A DNA stretch of 64,000 nucleotides, from positions 186,001-250,000 of the forward strand of contig NZ_PCPB01000001.1 in assembly GCF_002979535.1 (NCBI RefSeq), in the 5' to 3' direction. This document shows positions 9,272-17,522 of this stretch, one piece after another. The stretch comes from Brevundimonas sp. MYb52 (GTDB lineage Bacteria > Pseudomonadota > Alphaproteobacteria > Caulobacterales > Caulobacteraceae). Every line of letters begins with the position of its first letter. The first letter of the stretch is position 1. Position numbers and translations under genes: made by a program. The notes below the pieces were generated by a model. That model was given only the letters and a program-made list of their open reading frames with translations. It did not search any database and was not told where the DNA came from.

Positions 9272-10207
9272 ATGATTTCAGACGATGACATTCAGCAGGA
9301 GGCGGCCCGATGGTTCGCCGCCCAACGGCGAGGGCCTATGTCGCTGGACGAGCGGCAGGCTTTCGACGACTGGCGGTCGGATCCGATTCATCAGGCTGCA
9401 TTGAACCGCATGCACGAGGTCTGGGGGGAACTGGCGGCGGTAGGCGAACTGGTCCCACGGACGAAGCGGCGGGGCGCCCGACGCCGCTCAGCCATCGCCG
9501 CGGTCCTAGTCCTTGGCCTGGCGGGAGGGGTGGCCGCGGGCGCCTTGTGGAAGTTTGACCAGCCGTCGACCCAGACTGGGATTGGCGAGCAGCGTAGTCA
9601 AGAATTGCCCGACGGCAGCATCGTCGCCCTGAACGTCGTGACCCGGGCCCGCTATGACATCGATTCCCGCAAGCGTGTGGTTCATCTCAACGAGGGGGAG
9701 GCGACATTCGTGGTCCACAAGGATCCGGAGCGTCCCTTCCTCGTCAAGGCTGGCGGCTATGAGGTGAGGGCGGTCGGGACTGCATTCAACGTTCGCAGCC
9801 GCGGCCGAAGTCTGGAGGTCGCTGTCAAGGAAGGCGTCGTCGAGGTTCGGCGGCTGACAGGCGAGGGCAAGCCTGTGCGTCTCCGCGCGGGGCAGCGTCT
9901 TCAGGTGGGCGACACCGTCGCCACGGCGCAGGGATCGCTGAAGATTTCCACCATCTCCACGAGCGCTGTTGATGAGTGGCGACAGCGTGTCCTGACCTAC
10001 GAGGACGCGCCCGTCGATCAGGTGATCCAGGACGTCAACCGCTTCTACGAGCGACCTATCGCCGTTGATCCCAGGCTGGGACGTCGTCGTGTGACGCTCA
10101 GGCTGGTGATCGATGACCGTGCCGATACGGTCAAGCGGCTGGCGTCCCTGCTGAACGCCGACCTTCGCGACGGTGGACGCGAGGATCGACTCAAGCCTGT
10201 CGCCTGA
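9272..10207 (+). CDS. FecR-family anti-sigma regulator
   Basis: 311 residues. N-terminal cytosolic DUF4880-like domain (EAARWFAAQRRGPMSLDERQ, then FDDWRSDPIHQAALNRM), one transmembrane helix (about 72-91), a periplasmic FecR domain (about 110-210, including VRAVGTAFNVRS) and a C-terminal DUF4974-like domain (LTYEDAPVDQVIQDVNRFY). It would relay the state of the STN receptor downstream to the sigma factor upstream. The order sigma, FecR, STN receptor is the standard arrangement for this signalling class, and the spacings (68 and 102 bases) fit one transcription unit. Confidence 0.9.
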   Translation: MISDDDIQQEAARWFAAQRRGPMSLDERQAFDDWRSDPIHQAALNRMHEVWGELAAVGELVPRTKRRGARRRSAIAAVLVLGLAGGVAAGALWKFDQPSTQTGIGEQRSQELPDGSIVALNVVTRARYDIDSRKRVVHLNEGEATFVVHKDPERPFLVKAGGYEVRAVGTAFNVRSRGRSLEVAVKEGVVEVRRLTGEGKPVRLRAGQRLQVGDTVATAQGSLKISTISTSAVDEWRQRVLTYEDAPVDQVIQDVNRFYERPIAVDPRLGRRRVTLRLVIDDRADTVKRLASLLNADLRDGGREDRLKPVA

Positions 10208-10309
10208 ATTATCGGGACGTTCGAAAAAAAATGTCGGCGAGAGGTAGGGTTTTCGCTGGCTGGATCGTCAATCCCTCCAAAACAATGATCTCTTGGGAGG
10301 GAGAGGCCT

Positions 10310-13300
10310 ATGGCGTCACGGTCTTCGCATGTCCGTTTTTCGCGTTTGCGTATGTTGGCGGGAGTTGGTTGCGCGGCCTTGCTGATTGCGACGATCCCGC
10401 TCGGCGCTTCGGCGCAGTCAGCGGTGGCGTCGTTCAACATCCGGTCCGCTCCCCTGTCGCAAAGCCTGCTGGAGTTCGGACGCCAGGCGGGGATTTCCAT
10501 CGCTGCAGACCAGAGCCTCACCGCCGGACTGCGCGGCCGGGCTGTCTCCGGGGATCTGCCGGTCGGCCAGGCCTTGAACCAGCTCTTGGCGGGCACAGGC
10601 CTCAGCGCTGAATTCGCCGGCCCTAGCGCTGTGCGCCTGGTCAGGGCGGGGCAGGGGGATTCCGGGGGAAACGACCTTCTGCCGGTCGGCCAGGATCCGA
10701 GCGGCCAGGAAGCGACGACCGTCGAGGACATCGTCGTCACCGCCCAGAAGCGTGAGCAGTCGATCCAGGACGTGCCGATCGCTGTCTCAGCCTTTTCGGC
10801 CGAGAACCTGGATGCGATGAAGATCGAGGGCGGGTCAGAACTGTTCCGGGCTATCCCGAACGTGACCTTCTCAAAGGGCAACTTCAGCATGTACAACTTC
10901 TCGATCCGCGGGATCGGGACCAAGGCTGTATCGGCGTCGTCCGATCCGGCGGTGGCGGTCAGCTTCAATAACACCCCCCTGATCCGTAATCGTCTTTTCG
11001 AGCAGGAATACCTGGACGTAAACCGGGTCGAGGTGCTGCGCGGACCTCAGGGAACCCTCTATGGCCGGAACGCCACGGCGGGGGTCGTCAACATGTTTCC
11101 CAATCTGCCGGGACCGGATTTCGACGCCATGCTGAAGGCGGAAGCCGGCAACTACGGCTCGACCCGCGGCCAGATGATGATCAACATTCCGCTGACTGAA
11201 ACCTTCTGGGTTCGGGGGGCGGCCAGCCTGACCAAGCGCGACGGCTTTGACTACAACAGCTTCAACGACACCGACGTCAACGGCCGCGATCTCTACTCCG
11301 TCCGCCTGTCGGCGGCCTGGGAGCCGAGCGACAGGTTCCGCTCTAATCTTGTATGGGAGCATTTTGGCGAAGACGACAATCGTTCTCGCACGGGCAAGCA
11401 ATTGTGTACGACTGATCCGGGCCCCGCACAGGTCGGCAACCACACATTGACCAGTTCATTCCTGCGGGGAGTTCTGAGCCAGGGCTGTCTGCCCGGCAGT
11501 CTGTTCGAAGATGCTGCCTATGGCACGCCCAACGGCGTCAGCATGGGTCAGATCTGGGCGGCGGGGAACGTCACCTACGGCTACCGGGGCGTCGGCATAA
11601 ACCGAGTCTCCGTGCCCGGAATCGCTCGGGGAACCAATCCCTATGCCGGCGTGACCCAGTCGACCGACCTTCGTGAAATCTCCACCAGCTATGATCCGAA
11701 ATTCCGGGCCAAGAATGACGTCTATCAGTTAAATCTGGAATTCGATCTGTCGCCGTCATTGACGTTCGTGTCGCAGACGACCTATGCGAATGATGATTTC
11801 TGGTCGACCCAGGATTACATGAGGTATGTGTCGAACGAGATATTCACTCGAAGCGACTATACTGACTACACGAATATCTATGGTCAAATTGCGCCGATCC
11901 ATGAATCGCTCTTCAATGCGGCGCCTGGCGGCGTATACACCGATCCTCAGCTCGGTCCGTCCAGCAGGATGCTGGCGGTTGATCTGAGCAAGTCGAAGAA
12001 TGAGCAGTTCTTTCAGGAGTTTCGACTGCAGTCGAAATTTGATGGAAGGTTCAATTTCAATATTGGTGCAAATTACCTGAAGTTCGACACGAAGGACGAT
12101 TACTACGTATTCAACAACGTTTTCACTCTGATAGCCGAATATTGGTACAACAGGATACCCATTCCTGGCGGGCCTCCTTTGAACGAAGGGATGTCCATTC
12201 CCTGCGTCGATGGAAGCCAGAATGAATGCGTTTACGTCGATCGTTCCTCAATCGAGGATATCGTCGGCGACGGCCACAACTATTTCCGAAGCAAGAATGA
12301 GGTGACGACCGAGTCCTACGGAATTTTCGGCGAGGCCTATGTGGATCTTTCCGACTCCTTCCGGCTGACTGCCGGTCTCCGCTACACAGACGACAGCAAG
12401 ACCACGACCCCCTATCCCACCCAACTGCTGCTGGGTACGAAGGATAGTCTGGGTTACGGCCACCTGACTGGCGGGTCCATCGCCAGGGGCTTCGAGGCCC
12501 TTCCAGACATCGAACAGAATTGGGGCGAGATGACAGGGCGGCTGGTCCTGGACTGGAAGCCGTCCGATAATCTGATGGCCTACGCCTCCTTTGCTCGGGG
12601 ATACAAGGGTGGGGGATCCAATCCGCCTCGGGCCGGCATTGATCCTCTCGTGGTTCAGTATCTGCCACAATCAACTACTTTTGAGCCCGAGTTCCTTAAC
12701 GCCTTCGAGATCGGTGTGAAGAGTTCTTTGTTGGATCGTCGCTTGCGATTGAACGCCACCGCCTTCTACTATGATTACACGGACTATCAGGTCTCGCAGA
12801 TCGTCGATCGCATCTCGTTGAACGAGAATTTCGACGCTGAGAGCATGGGGCTTGAGCTGGAGGTCGCCTATCAGGTGACGCCGCGGTTCAGGATCGACGG
12901 CAACTTCGGCTATCTGAAAACGCGGATCGGAGACGGCGAAGGCTCTATCGACGTCATGAACCGGACGCAGGGGAACAAGGACTGGATGGTCCTTCGTCCC
13001 TGGGTGCAGGTGCCGTCCAACTGTGTCGCGCCCACGGCAATCGTCGAGAAGATCGTCAGCAGCTTCTATGGCGACGCCTTGAACCAGCTTGCATTGCAGG
13101 TCTTGTGCGGGGGCTCCAAGAACTATGGGTCCTTCGATCCGGGCTTTGTCGGCGGCACGCCGTTCTGGGCCCTCTACGGCGTCACCTACAACCCGTTGAC
13201 GGATGCGCCCAACAGTGGTCGTGGCTTCATGGCGGACCTCGGTGGGAACGAGTTGCCAAACTCGCCGCGATGGACGGCCAGCATCGGGGCTGAGTATGTT

Positions 13301-13597
13301 TGGAATATTGGAAGTTCAACTGTCACTATGAGGGGGGACTACTATAGGCAGGCTGAGAGTTATTTCAGGGTTTACAACACTGACTATGACCGTCTCGAAT
13401 CCTGGGGAAACTTGAACCTGTCTGTTTCCGTTGAGGATGCTGTTCGTGGTGTCACTGTGAGCGCCTATGTGAAAAACGTCTTCGACGACGATCCCATAGT
13501 CGATGCGTTTACAAACAGCGACGACACGATGTTAACGACGAATGTATTCACGCTTGATCCAAGAGTCTTTGGCATTTCAGTTAGTAAGGTTTTCTAA
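10310..13597 (+). CDS. TonB-dependent transducer receptor with N-terminal STN domain
   Basis: 1095 residues. Signal peptide to about residue 36, then a STN (secretin/TonB short N-terminal) domain (about 38-115) that contacts FecR, a TonB-box-like stretch (TTVEDIVVTAQKR), a plug (about 145-270, with RVEVLRGPQGTLYGRNATAG) and a large barrel ending in ISVSKVF. The ATG at 10310 follows GGGAGGGAGAGG. Together with the sigma and FecR genes just upstream it forms a receptor-coupled signalling system. Stretches near 11690-12330 and 13290-13600 are visibly richer in A/T than the rest, which suggests some barrel loops and the C-terminus were exchanged by recombination. Ligand unknown; the next two genes encode small secreted proteins that could be related to it. 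Confidence 0.92.
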   Translation: MASRSSHVRFSRLRMLAGVGCAALLIATIPLGASAQSAVASFNIRSAPLSQSLLEFGRQAGISIAADQSLTAGLRGRAVSGDLPVGQALNQLLAGTGLSAEFAGPSAVRLVRAGQGDSGGNDLLPVGQDPSGQEATTVEDIVVTAQKREQSIQDVPIAVSAFSAENLDAMKIEGGSELFRAIPNVTFSKGNFSMYNFSIRGIGTKAVSASSDPAVAVSFNNTPLIRNRLFEQEYLDVNRVEVLRGPQGTLYGRNATAGVVNMFPNLPGPDFDAMLKAEAGNYGSTRGQMMINIPLTETFWVRGAASLTKRDGFDYNSFNDTDVNGRDLYSVRLSAAWEPSDRFRSNLVWEHFGEDDNRSRTGKQLCTTDPGPAQVGNHTLTSSFLRGVLSQGCLPGSLFEDAAYGTPNGVSMGQIWAAGNVTYGYRGVGINRVSVPGIARGTNPYAGVTQSTDLREISTSYDPKFRAKNDVYQLNLEFDLSPSLTFVSQTTYANDDFWSTQDYMRYVSNEIFTRSDYTDYTNIYGQIAPIHESLFNAAPGGVYTDPQLGPSSRMLAVDLSKSKNEQFFQEFRLQSKFDGRFNFNIGANYLKFDTKDDYYVFNNVFTLIAEYWYNRIPIPGGPPLNEGMSIPCVDGSQNECVYVDRSSIEDIVGDGHNYFRSKNEVTTESYGIFGEAYVDLSDSFRLTAGLRYTDDSKTTTPYPTQLLLGTKDSLGYGHLTGGSIARGFEALPDIEQNWGEMTGRLVLDWKPSDNLMAYASFARGYKGGGSNPPRAGIDPLVVQYLPQSTTFEPEFLNAFEIGVKSSLLDRRLRLNATAFYYDYTDYQVSQIVDRISLNENFDAESMGLELEVAYQVTPRFRIDGNFGYLKTRIGDGEGSIDVMNRTQGNKDWMVLRPWVQVPSNCVAPTAIVEKIVSSFYGDALNQLALQVLCGGSKNYGSFDPGFVGGTPFWALYGVTYNPLTDAPNSGRGFMADLGGNELPNSPRWTASIGAEYVWNIGSSTVTMRGDYYRQAESYFRVYNTDYDRLESWGNLNLSVSVEDAVRGVTVSAYVKNVFDDDPIVDAFTNSDDTMLTTNVFTLDPRVFGISVSKVF

Positions 13598-13605
13598 AAT
13601 AATAG

Positions 13606-13662
13606 TTGACTCTATGACATCAAAATCTATGGTTGTATTCACTAGAAAGTTGATTTTCTAGT
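13606..13662 (+). promoter_or_regulatory. Candidate promoter and hairpin before the secreted-protein genes
   Basis: An A/T-rich stretch carries TTGACT (13606-13611), a 16-base gap and TATGGT (13628-13633), a plausible sigma-70-type promoter. It is followed by the hairpin ACTAGAAA (13641-13648) / TTTCTAGT (13655-13662) with a six-base loop and a short T-run. The hairpin could end the receptor transcript or act as a leader structure of the next gene. Confidence 0.4.
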
Positions 13663-13689
13663 TTTCATAGACGAAAAGGGGTATGGATT

Positions 13690-14208
13690 ATGAATAAGAT
13701 GCTTGTTGTAGCTTCGTCCATCGCTGCCATGTCTTTGTTTGGTGTCGCCTCGGCCAGCGCGGCAGACTTCGCGACGGCGCCGGGCACTTATCGCGCCCAA
13801 GGCAATCTTGGGTTGTATCAATCGATTCCGGGCGTTTCATGCTTCGTCAGCATGGACATCGTGGTCACCGCAGCTGGCGTCGCCACGGCTAACAACGTCA
13901 CCTTCAGCCCCGGTCATCCGCTGTGCGGTTCCGTCATCCGGCCGTTGACCACGACCTGGCCCATCCACAAGGTTTCCAAGGGCGTGGATGAGGGGGGCAT
14001 TTCCATGGATGTCTCCGTACAGGCGGGTGCCGGTACCTGTACCGGCAACCTTGCTCCGCTCAGGCTCTACTGGGGCACCAAGGGGCCGAACCGCATCGAG
14101 ACGGACCCGGTCGCCTTCGTGGCGGGCACGCCCTCGCCTTGCCAGGTCACGGGCACCCTCGATGTCACCCCGACCGGCGGAACGGCCGGCGAGTTCCGTA
14201 TGCAGTAG
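13690..14208 (+). CDS. Small secreted cysteine-containing protein, unknown family
   Basis: 172 residues with a clear Sec signal peptide (cleavage after about ASASA, residue 24). The mature part is Gly/Thr/Val-rich and looks like an extracytoplasmic beta-sandwich. It has five cysteines, including one in GVSCFVSM and one in SPGHPLCG. The next gene encodes a paralogue with the same spacing of GVxC and DPGHPLCG elements. It has its own ribosome site (AAAAGGGG) and possible promoter. It lies just after a STN-type receptor and its sigma/FecR pair, so it may be regulated by them or bind the same ligand. I do not recognise the family. Confidence 0.7.
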   Translation: MNKMLVVASSIAAMSLFGVASASAADFATAPGTYRAQGNLGLYQSIPGVSCFVSMDIVVTAAGVATANNVTFSPGHPLCGSVIRPLTTTWPIHKVSKGVDEGGISMDVSVQAGAGTCTGNLAPLRLYWGTKGPNRIETDPVAFVAGTPSPCQVTGTLDVTPTGGTAGEFRMQ

Positions 14209-14224
14209 GGACGGACCTCTTTCA

Positions 14225-14273
14225 GGCGTATCCTCATACGCCGCTCTTCCGGCCGGGCGTTCGTCGCCCGGCC
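14225..14273 (+). terminator. Tandem hairpins, probable terminator
   Basis: GGCGTAT (14225-14231) pairs with ATACGCC (14236-14242). Then GGCCGGGCG (14251-14259) pairs with CGCCCGGCC (14265-14273) around a TTCGT loop. There is no long T-run, but two strong stems 17 bases after the stop codon of the first secreted protein make a terminator or transcript-stabilising structure likely. Confidence 0.55.
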
Positions 14274-14422
14274 ACCTGATCTCCTCTCACGTGTTTCCTG
14301 CAAGGACTGGGCAGGGCGCTAGTCGTCCAGCCCCTTTTTGCATTCCTCAGCCTGACCTAGCGGTTCCGGCGGCTGCCGAGCCGTAAGTCGCGGTCCTTAC
14401 CCAAGCTGGTTCAGGAGTTGAA

Positions 14423-14887
14423 ATGATGAGATTATTCGCAGTCGTGCTAGGCGCTATCTTGGTGTTCGCGGCGTCAGGGCCGGCGGCGGCGCAGACCTTG
14501 TCCGGAACGGCGTCAGGGTCTGGCGCGGTCGAAATCGATCCACTGTCAGGAGGGCTTCCAGGGGTGACCTGCCTCATCTCGGCAAGTGGATCTGTCTATC
14601 CGGGCGTTGCGCCCATCAATCAGGCCGACGTGGATCCCGGACATCCGTTGTGCGGAACCATTGAACCCTGGGGGGCGTGGATGATCATGCCCATACCGTC
14701 GAACTACAGCGATGTTGAGTTCTATCTCGGTTTTGACGCGCCGGGCCTCGGAACCCGTTGCTACGGGCTGGCGACGGCCGCCCTGAGCGGTGGAGTCTTG
14801 ACGTTTTCGAACGTTAGCCTCCCGGCTGTCTTGGGCGTGAATTCTTGCTACCTGGATGGGAGCATCAATCTTGGTCTGAGCCTCTAG
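14423..14887 (+). CDS. Small secreted cysteine-containing protein, paralogue of the gene at 13690
   Basis: 154 residues with a signal peptide (cleavage near PAAAQ, residue 24). The mature chain has four cysteines. It shares with the protein at 13690 the elements GVTC, then DPGHPLCG about 35 residues later, and a similar length, which I read as an old tandem duplication. Ribosome site AGGAG at 14413-14417. The stop codon lies nine bases before the start of a broken integrase remnant, so the right-hand flank of this cluster has been rearranged. Function unknown; an envelope or secreted binding protein is the most that can be said. Confidence 0.65.
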   Translation: MMRLFAVVLGAILVFAASGPAAAQTLSGTASGSGAVEIDPLSGGLPGVTCLISASGSVYPGVAPINQADVDPGHPLCGTIEPWGAWMIMPIPSNYSDVEFYLGFDAPGLGTRCYGLATAALSGGVLTFSNVSLPAVLGVNSCYLDGSINLGLSL

Positions 14888-14895
14888 CTTGGCGC

Positions 14896-15071
14896 AGTGG
14901 TAACCAAACGGGTAGCCTGCCACGCACAAAGGTTTCGGTCGTGTACAAGAAGGCAGAAACCTTCGCGTTTATCAGCCACTGCTAGGTTACGAGAAGCTCG
15001 AGAGTGTAGTGCGCTATCTTGGCATCGAGGTAGATGACGCTTTGGAGATGTCAGAGCTGATCGGTCTGTGA
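14896..15071 (+). pseudogene. C-terminal remnant of a tyrosine site-specific integrase, frameshifted
   Basis: From 14896 one frame reads TGSLPRTKVSVVYKKAE, like the box-II region of tyrosine integrases. Near 14952 the frame shifts, and the next frame reads NLRVYQPLLGYEKLESVVRY, then LGIEVDDALEM and a stop at 15069-15071. This matches the usual end of such integrases, with LLGH, then KLES, then VRYLG containing the catalytic tyrosine. The histidine of the usual HSLRRT motif is Gly here. Only the last 55 or so residues remain and they need a frameshift, so it is non-functional. Confidence 0.75.
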
Positions 15072-15369
15072 CGTGTTCGCCGGGCCCGTTTTGCGCCCGG
15101 CGAGCATTGCCGAAGGGACGAAAGCGCAGCCTTTCCCTGAGTGCCAAGGGTCTCCTTTACGTCTGTGAGCCAATGTCCGCTCGTGGCGCTTCTGCGACCA
15201 GGTCGCACCAGTTATTCTTGATCCTTGCTGTCGGCGGGTGCGTCCGGGCAGCGAAGGCGCAAACGAATGATCGTGCCCTGTTCTGAAACGGCAAGGCTCA
15301 GAGGAATTTCGTCCCGAGCGCAAAGCCGCTGAACCTCCGTTGCCGAACACGTGGTCGGGCCCGGCCAAG
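15072..15369. other. No confident gene
   Basis: Several short open frames exist on both strands, but none has both a ribosome site and a recognisable product. The region lies between the integrase remnant and the DUF1328 gene and probably contains further remnants of the same lost element. Confidence 0.4.
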
Positions 15370-15396
15370 AAAAAGGCCCCGGCGACGACGGGGGGC
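15370..15396 (-). terminator. Rho-independent terminator of the DUF1328 gene
   Basis: On the minus strand GCCCC (15396-15392) pairs with GGGGC (15380-15376), followed by CTTTTTC. It lies about 30 bases after the stop of the DUF1328 gene and has the stem plus T-run of an intrinsic terminator. Confidence 0.7.
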
Positions 15397-15423
15397 TCTT
15401 CGACGATGCGACTGACCAGGGCG

Positions 15424-15600
15424 TCAGATTCGCGGACCGCGTCCGCGCATGCCTCCGACGACCAGCGAGACCACAAACAGAATGACGGCGATGATGGCGA
15501 TGAATTTCGCGATCTCGAACGACATGCCCGAAATGCCGCCGAAGCCGAGTACAGCCGCGACTAGGGCGACGATGAAGAAGATGATGGCCCAACGAAGCAT
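15424..15600 (-). CDS. DUF1328 small membrane protein (YtjA family)
   Basis: 58 residues, [20 protein letters not shown] at the start, with two hydrophobic helices (about 3-24 and 30-50) joined by a Gly/Ser turn and a basic C-terminus. This matches the DUF1328/YtjA family of small inner-membrane proteins. The minus-strand ribosome site AGAGGA lies eight bases before the ATG. An exact EcfG-type promoter lies upstream and an intrinsic terminator follows, so it is a single-gene unit of the general stress response. The molecular function of the family is unknown. Confidence 0.88.
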   Translation of the reverse strand: MLRWAIIFFIVALVAAVLGFGGISGMSFEIAKFIAIIAVILFVVSLVVGGMRGRGPRI

Positions 15601-15672
15601 AGAACAGTCCTCTGGAGATTGTTGAAGGAGGTGAATTTCGACGCCTCCATGCCGATCATTCGACCTCCGACC

Positions 15673-15697
15673 AACGTCCCGTGGACTCGACCGTTCC
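15673..15697 (-). promoter_or_regulatory. EcfG (general stress response) promoter
   Basis: On the minus strand GGAAC (15697-15693) is followed after exactly 16 bases by CGTT (15676-15673), the established consensus for the alphaproteobacterial general-stress sigma factor EcfG. It is 72 bases upstream of the DUF1328 start codon. Confidence 0.75.
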
Positions 15698-16139
15698 GTC
15701 CTTGGCGAACGGCGTCGGCGGTTCAGAAATTCCGTGCTTAACATTCTCCTGCAGTCGGCCAGGGTCAAGGAACTGACCCGCGTCCTCGCCGCCTTGAGCG
15801 AAGAGAGAAATGCAGGCGTGCGGCCGAGCGGAGAGCTTCTGCCTTGTCGTCGCAGCCACGAGCACAGATCGTCGGACGCCCGCCGTTGCGAAGGCCGGAA
15901 GGACTCATTCAAGGCAAGGTGCCCGGAGCGCGTTTGTCTAGGTTGAGCCGTCTGGTGCGTGAGTCGACCGACGCGGTTCGCCCAGCGGCGCTGAGGTCGC
16001 CCATGTTTTGCATCGACCAAAGCTCCCGCAGCCCGGGTGGTATTTTCGAGTTCGACTATGACTGCATGTAAAAGGGGAGCGGTTAGGGTGTTCGCCCTTC
16101 AGAATCGTCTCCTATCCTTTGACGGATGGAGTGGCTCGA
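15698..16139. other. No confident gene
   Basis: About 440 bases between the divergent DUF1328 and serine recombinase genes. Open frames occur on both strands but overlap each other, have Arg/Ser-rich shadow-like composition and no supported start. If the recombinase genes belong to an integrated element, one of its ends could lie here; no att-like repeat was recognised. Confidence 0.4.
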
Positions 16140-17522
16140 ATGGGCATGTGCCAGACTGCGGAGTATTCGGCCCATGTAGATGCATGGGTGGTACGGCGAA
16201 TCCGGCCCGCAGCGATGGAGGCCAGGCCGGAGCAGGTTGATCGTCGTGCGGCCATATATCTCAGGGTTTCCACGGGGCGACAGCCCGCTTCGCTGGCGCT
16301 GCAGCGGAGCGCGCTCGAACGCTATGCCGCGAGCCAAGCCTTCGACATCGTTGCAGTCTACGAAGACGTCGGGAAGAGCGGCGTGACGTTGGAAAGGCGG
16401 TCCGGCCTGAGCCGGCTTCTCTTCGACGTGGTTATGGGAAATGCGAACTTCGCCCATGTCCTGGTTCAGGATATCAGCCGGTGGGGCCGATTTCAGGATC
16501 CGGACGAGGCTGCACACTATGAGTTCGTCTGTCGAAATCACGGCGTCTTGGTCACCTACTGCCGTGATCTGGTGTCAGTCGGACCTCCGGGTCAACTCGC
16601 CAAGCAGGTCAAGCGAGTGATGGCGGCAGACTATGTCCGCCAGATTTCGGACAGGACGCGTAGAGGAAAGCGCCGGGCTGCGGAGGCGGGCCGCGCTCCG
16701 GGCGCCTGGCCTCGGTATCTGGTGGACCGTCAAATCATTGAGCCTGACGGACTGCTGGGGCGTGTTCTGAGGTGCGGAGACTTTCGCTCTCATCCGCTGC
16801 AAGCTTTGCGCCTTATACCCGCGACCGGCGAGCGAGCTCAGGTTGTAGGACGCATTTTTCGAATGTTCATCGAAGGCGGCAAGTCGATGGCGGATATCGC
16901 AGCGACCTTGTCGGAGGAGGGGGTGTTCTGGACGGATGGGTCGCACTGGACCCGCCGGCGCATTTCCAGGATTCTTCGCGACCCGCTTTCCAAAGGGCTG
17001 CAACATTACGGCCGTTCACGAACCGTACTAGGCGTTCGTGGCGTGGAGATGGACAGGGGCCGCTGGGGCGAAGTCCAGGTCTTTGAGGGGATCGTGTCTG
17101 CAGAAACCTTCGAGACTGCCCAGGCGCGATTCAGGACGCTTGGCGGCAGAAGCGCTCATACCGACGAAGAAATGGTCTCAGGGCTTCGAGCCTTGCTGGA
17201 GAAGGAGGGGCGGCTCTCGGTCGCTATGATCGACGCCTGCCCGGGCATTCCCAGCGCCAGGCGATACATATCGCGTTTTGGTACGCTGGCGGCAGCTGGG
17301 CGTCTGGTGGGGTACGAGAGGTCGCGGGTCAGCCGGGGCGCAGCGCCGGACGGCAGCCCGCTTTCTCATGAGGCCATTCTGGAGGGATTGCGACGACTCC
17401 AGAACGAGAATGGAAGAATTAATGTCTCCCTGATTCAGGCCGATCGCCGCCTGCCGTCAATCTCCGTGATCACCAAGGCGTTTGGCACAGTCACGGCCGC
17501 CTATCATGCGGCGGGTCTATGA
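16140..17522 (+). CDS. Large serine recombinase 1 with C-terminal DNA-binding-type repeats
   Basis: 460 residues. N-terminal resolvase catalytic domain (about 36-180) with YLRVST, where S44 is the nucleophile, and the conserved DISRWGRFQDPDEAAHYEF region. A recombinase domain follows (about 190-320). Instead of the usual zinc ribbon and coiled coil, the C-terminus has two repeats of about 45 residues (about 345-390 and 410-460) of the form L..L..EGR(L/I)(S/N)V..I......PS...I..FGT..AA....G. These resemble homing-endonuclease-associated (HNH_repeat) DNA-binding units. The ATG at 16140 has GGAG eight bases upstream; a later ATG at 16215 also keeps the whole catalytic domain. It overlaps the next recombinase gene as ATGA, so the two are made together. 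Confidence 0.85.
   Translation: MGMCQTAEYSAHVDAWVVRRIRPAAMEARPEQVDRRAAIYLRVSTGRQPASLALQRSALERYAASQAFDIVAVYEDVGKSGVTLERRSGLSRLLFDVVMGNANFAHVLVQDISRWGRFQDPDEAAHYEFVCRNHGVLVTYCRDLVSVGPPGQLAKQVKRVMAADYVRQISDRTRRGKRRAAEAGRAPGAWPRYLVDRQIIEPDGLLGRVLRCGDFRSHPLQALRLIPATGERAQVVGRIFRMFIEGGKSMADIAATLSEEGVFWTDGSHWTRRRISRILRDPLSKGLQHYGRSRTVLGVRGVEMDRGRWGEVQVFEGIVSAETFETAQARFRTLGGRSAHTDEEMVSGLRALLEKEGRLSVAMIDACPGIPSARRYISRFGTLAAAGRLVGYERSRVSRGAAPDGSPLSHEAILEGLRRLQNENGRINVSLIQADRRLPSISVITKAFGTVTAAYHAAGL

Noticed and set aside
13690..14887. The two small secreted proteins as substrates of the C39 exporter
   Set aside because: Both have normal Sec signal peptides and lack a double-glycine leader.
1..15100. 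Lasso-peptide or siderophore cluster (receptor, FecI/FecR and protease are also found beside lasso clusters)
   Set aside because: No asparagine-synthetase-like cyclase, no transglutaminase-like protease, no precursor peptide, and no synthetase genes are present.
15424..16020. A 198-residue version of the DUF1328 protein starting far upstream
   Set aside because: The family is about 55-60 residues; the extension is Arg/Ser-rich shadow sequence and would run through the EcfG promoter.
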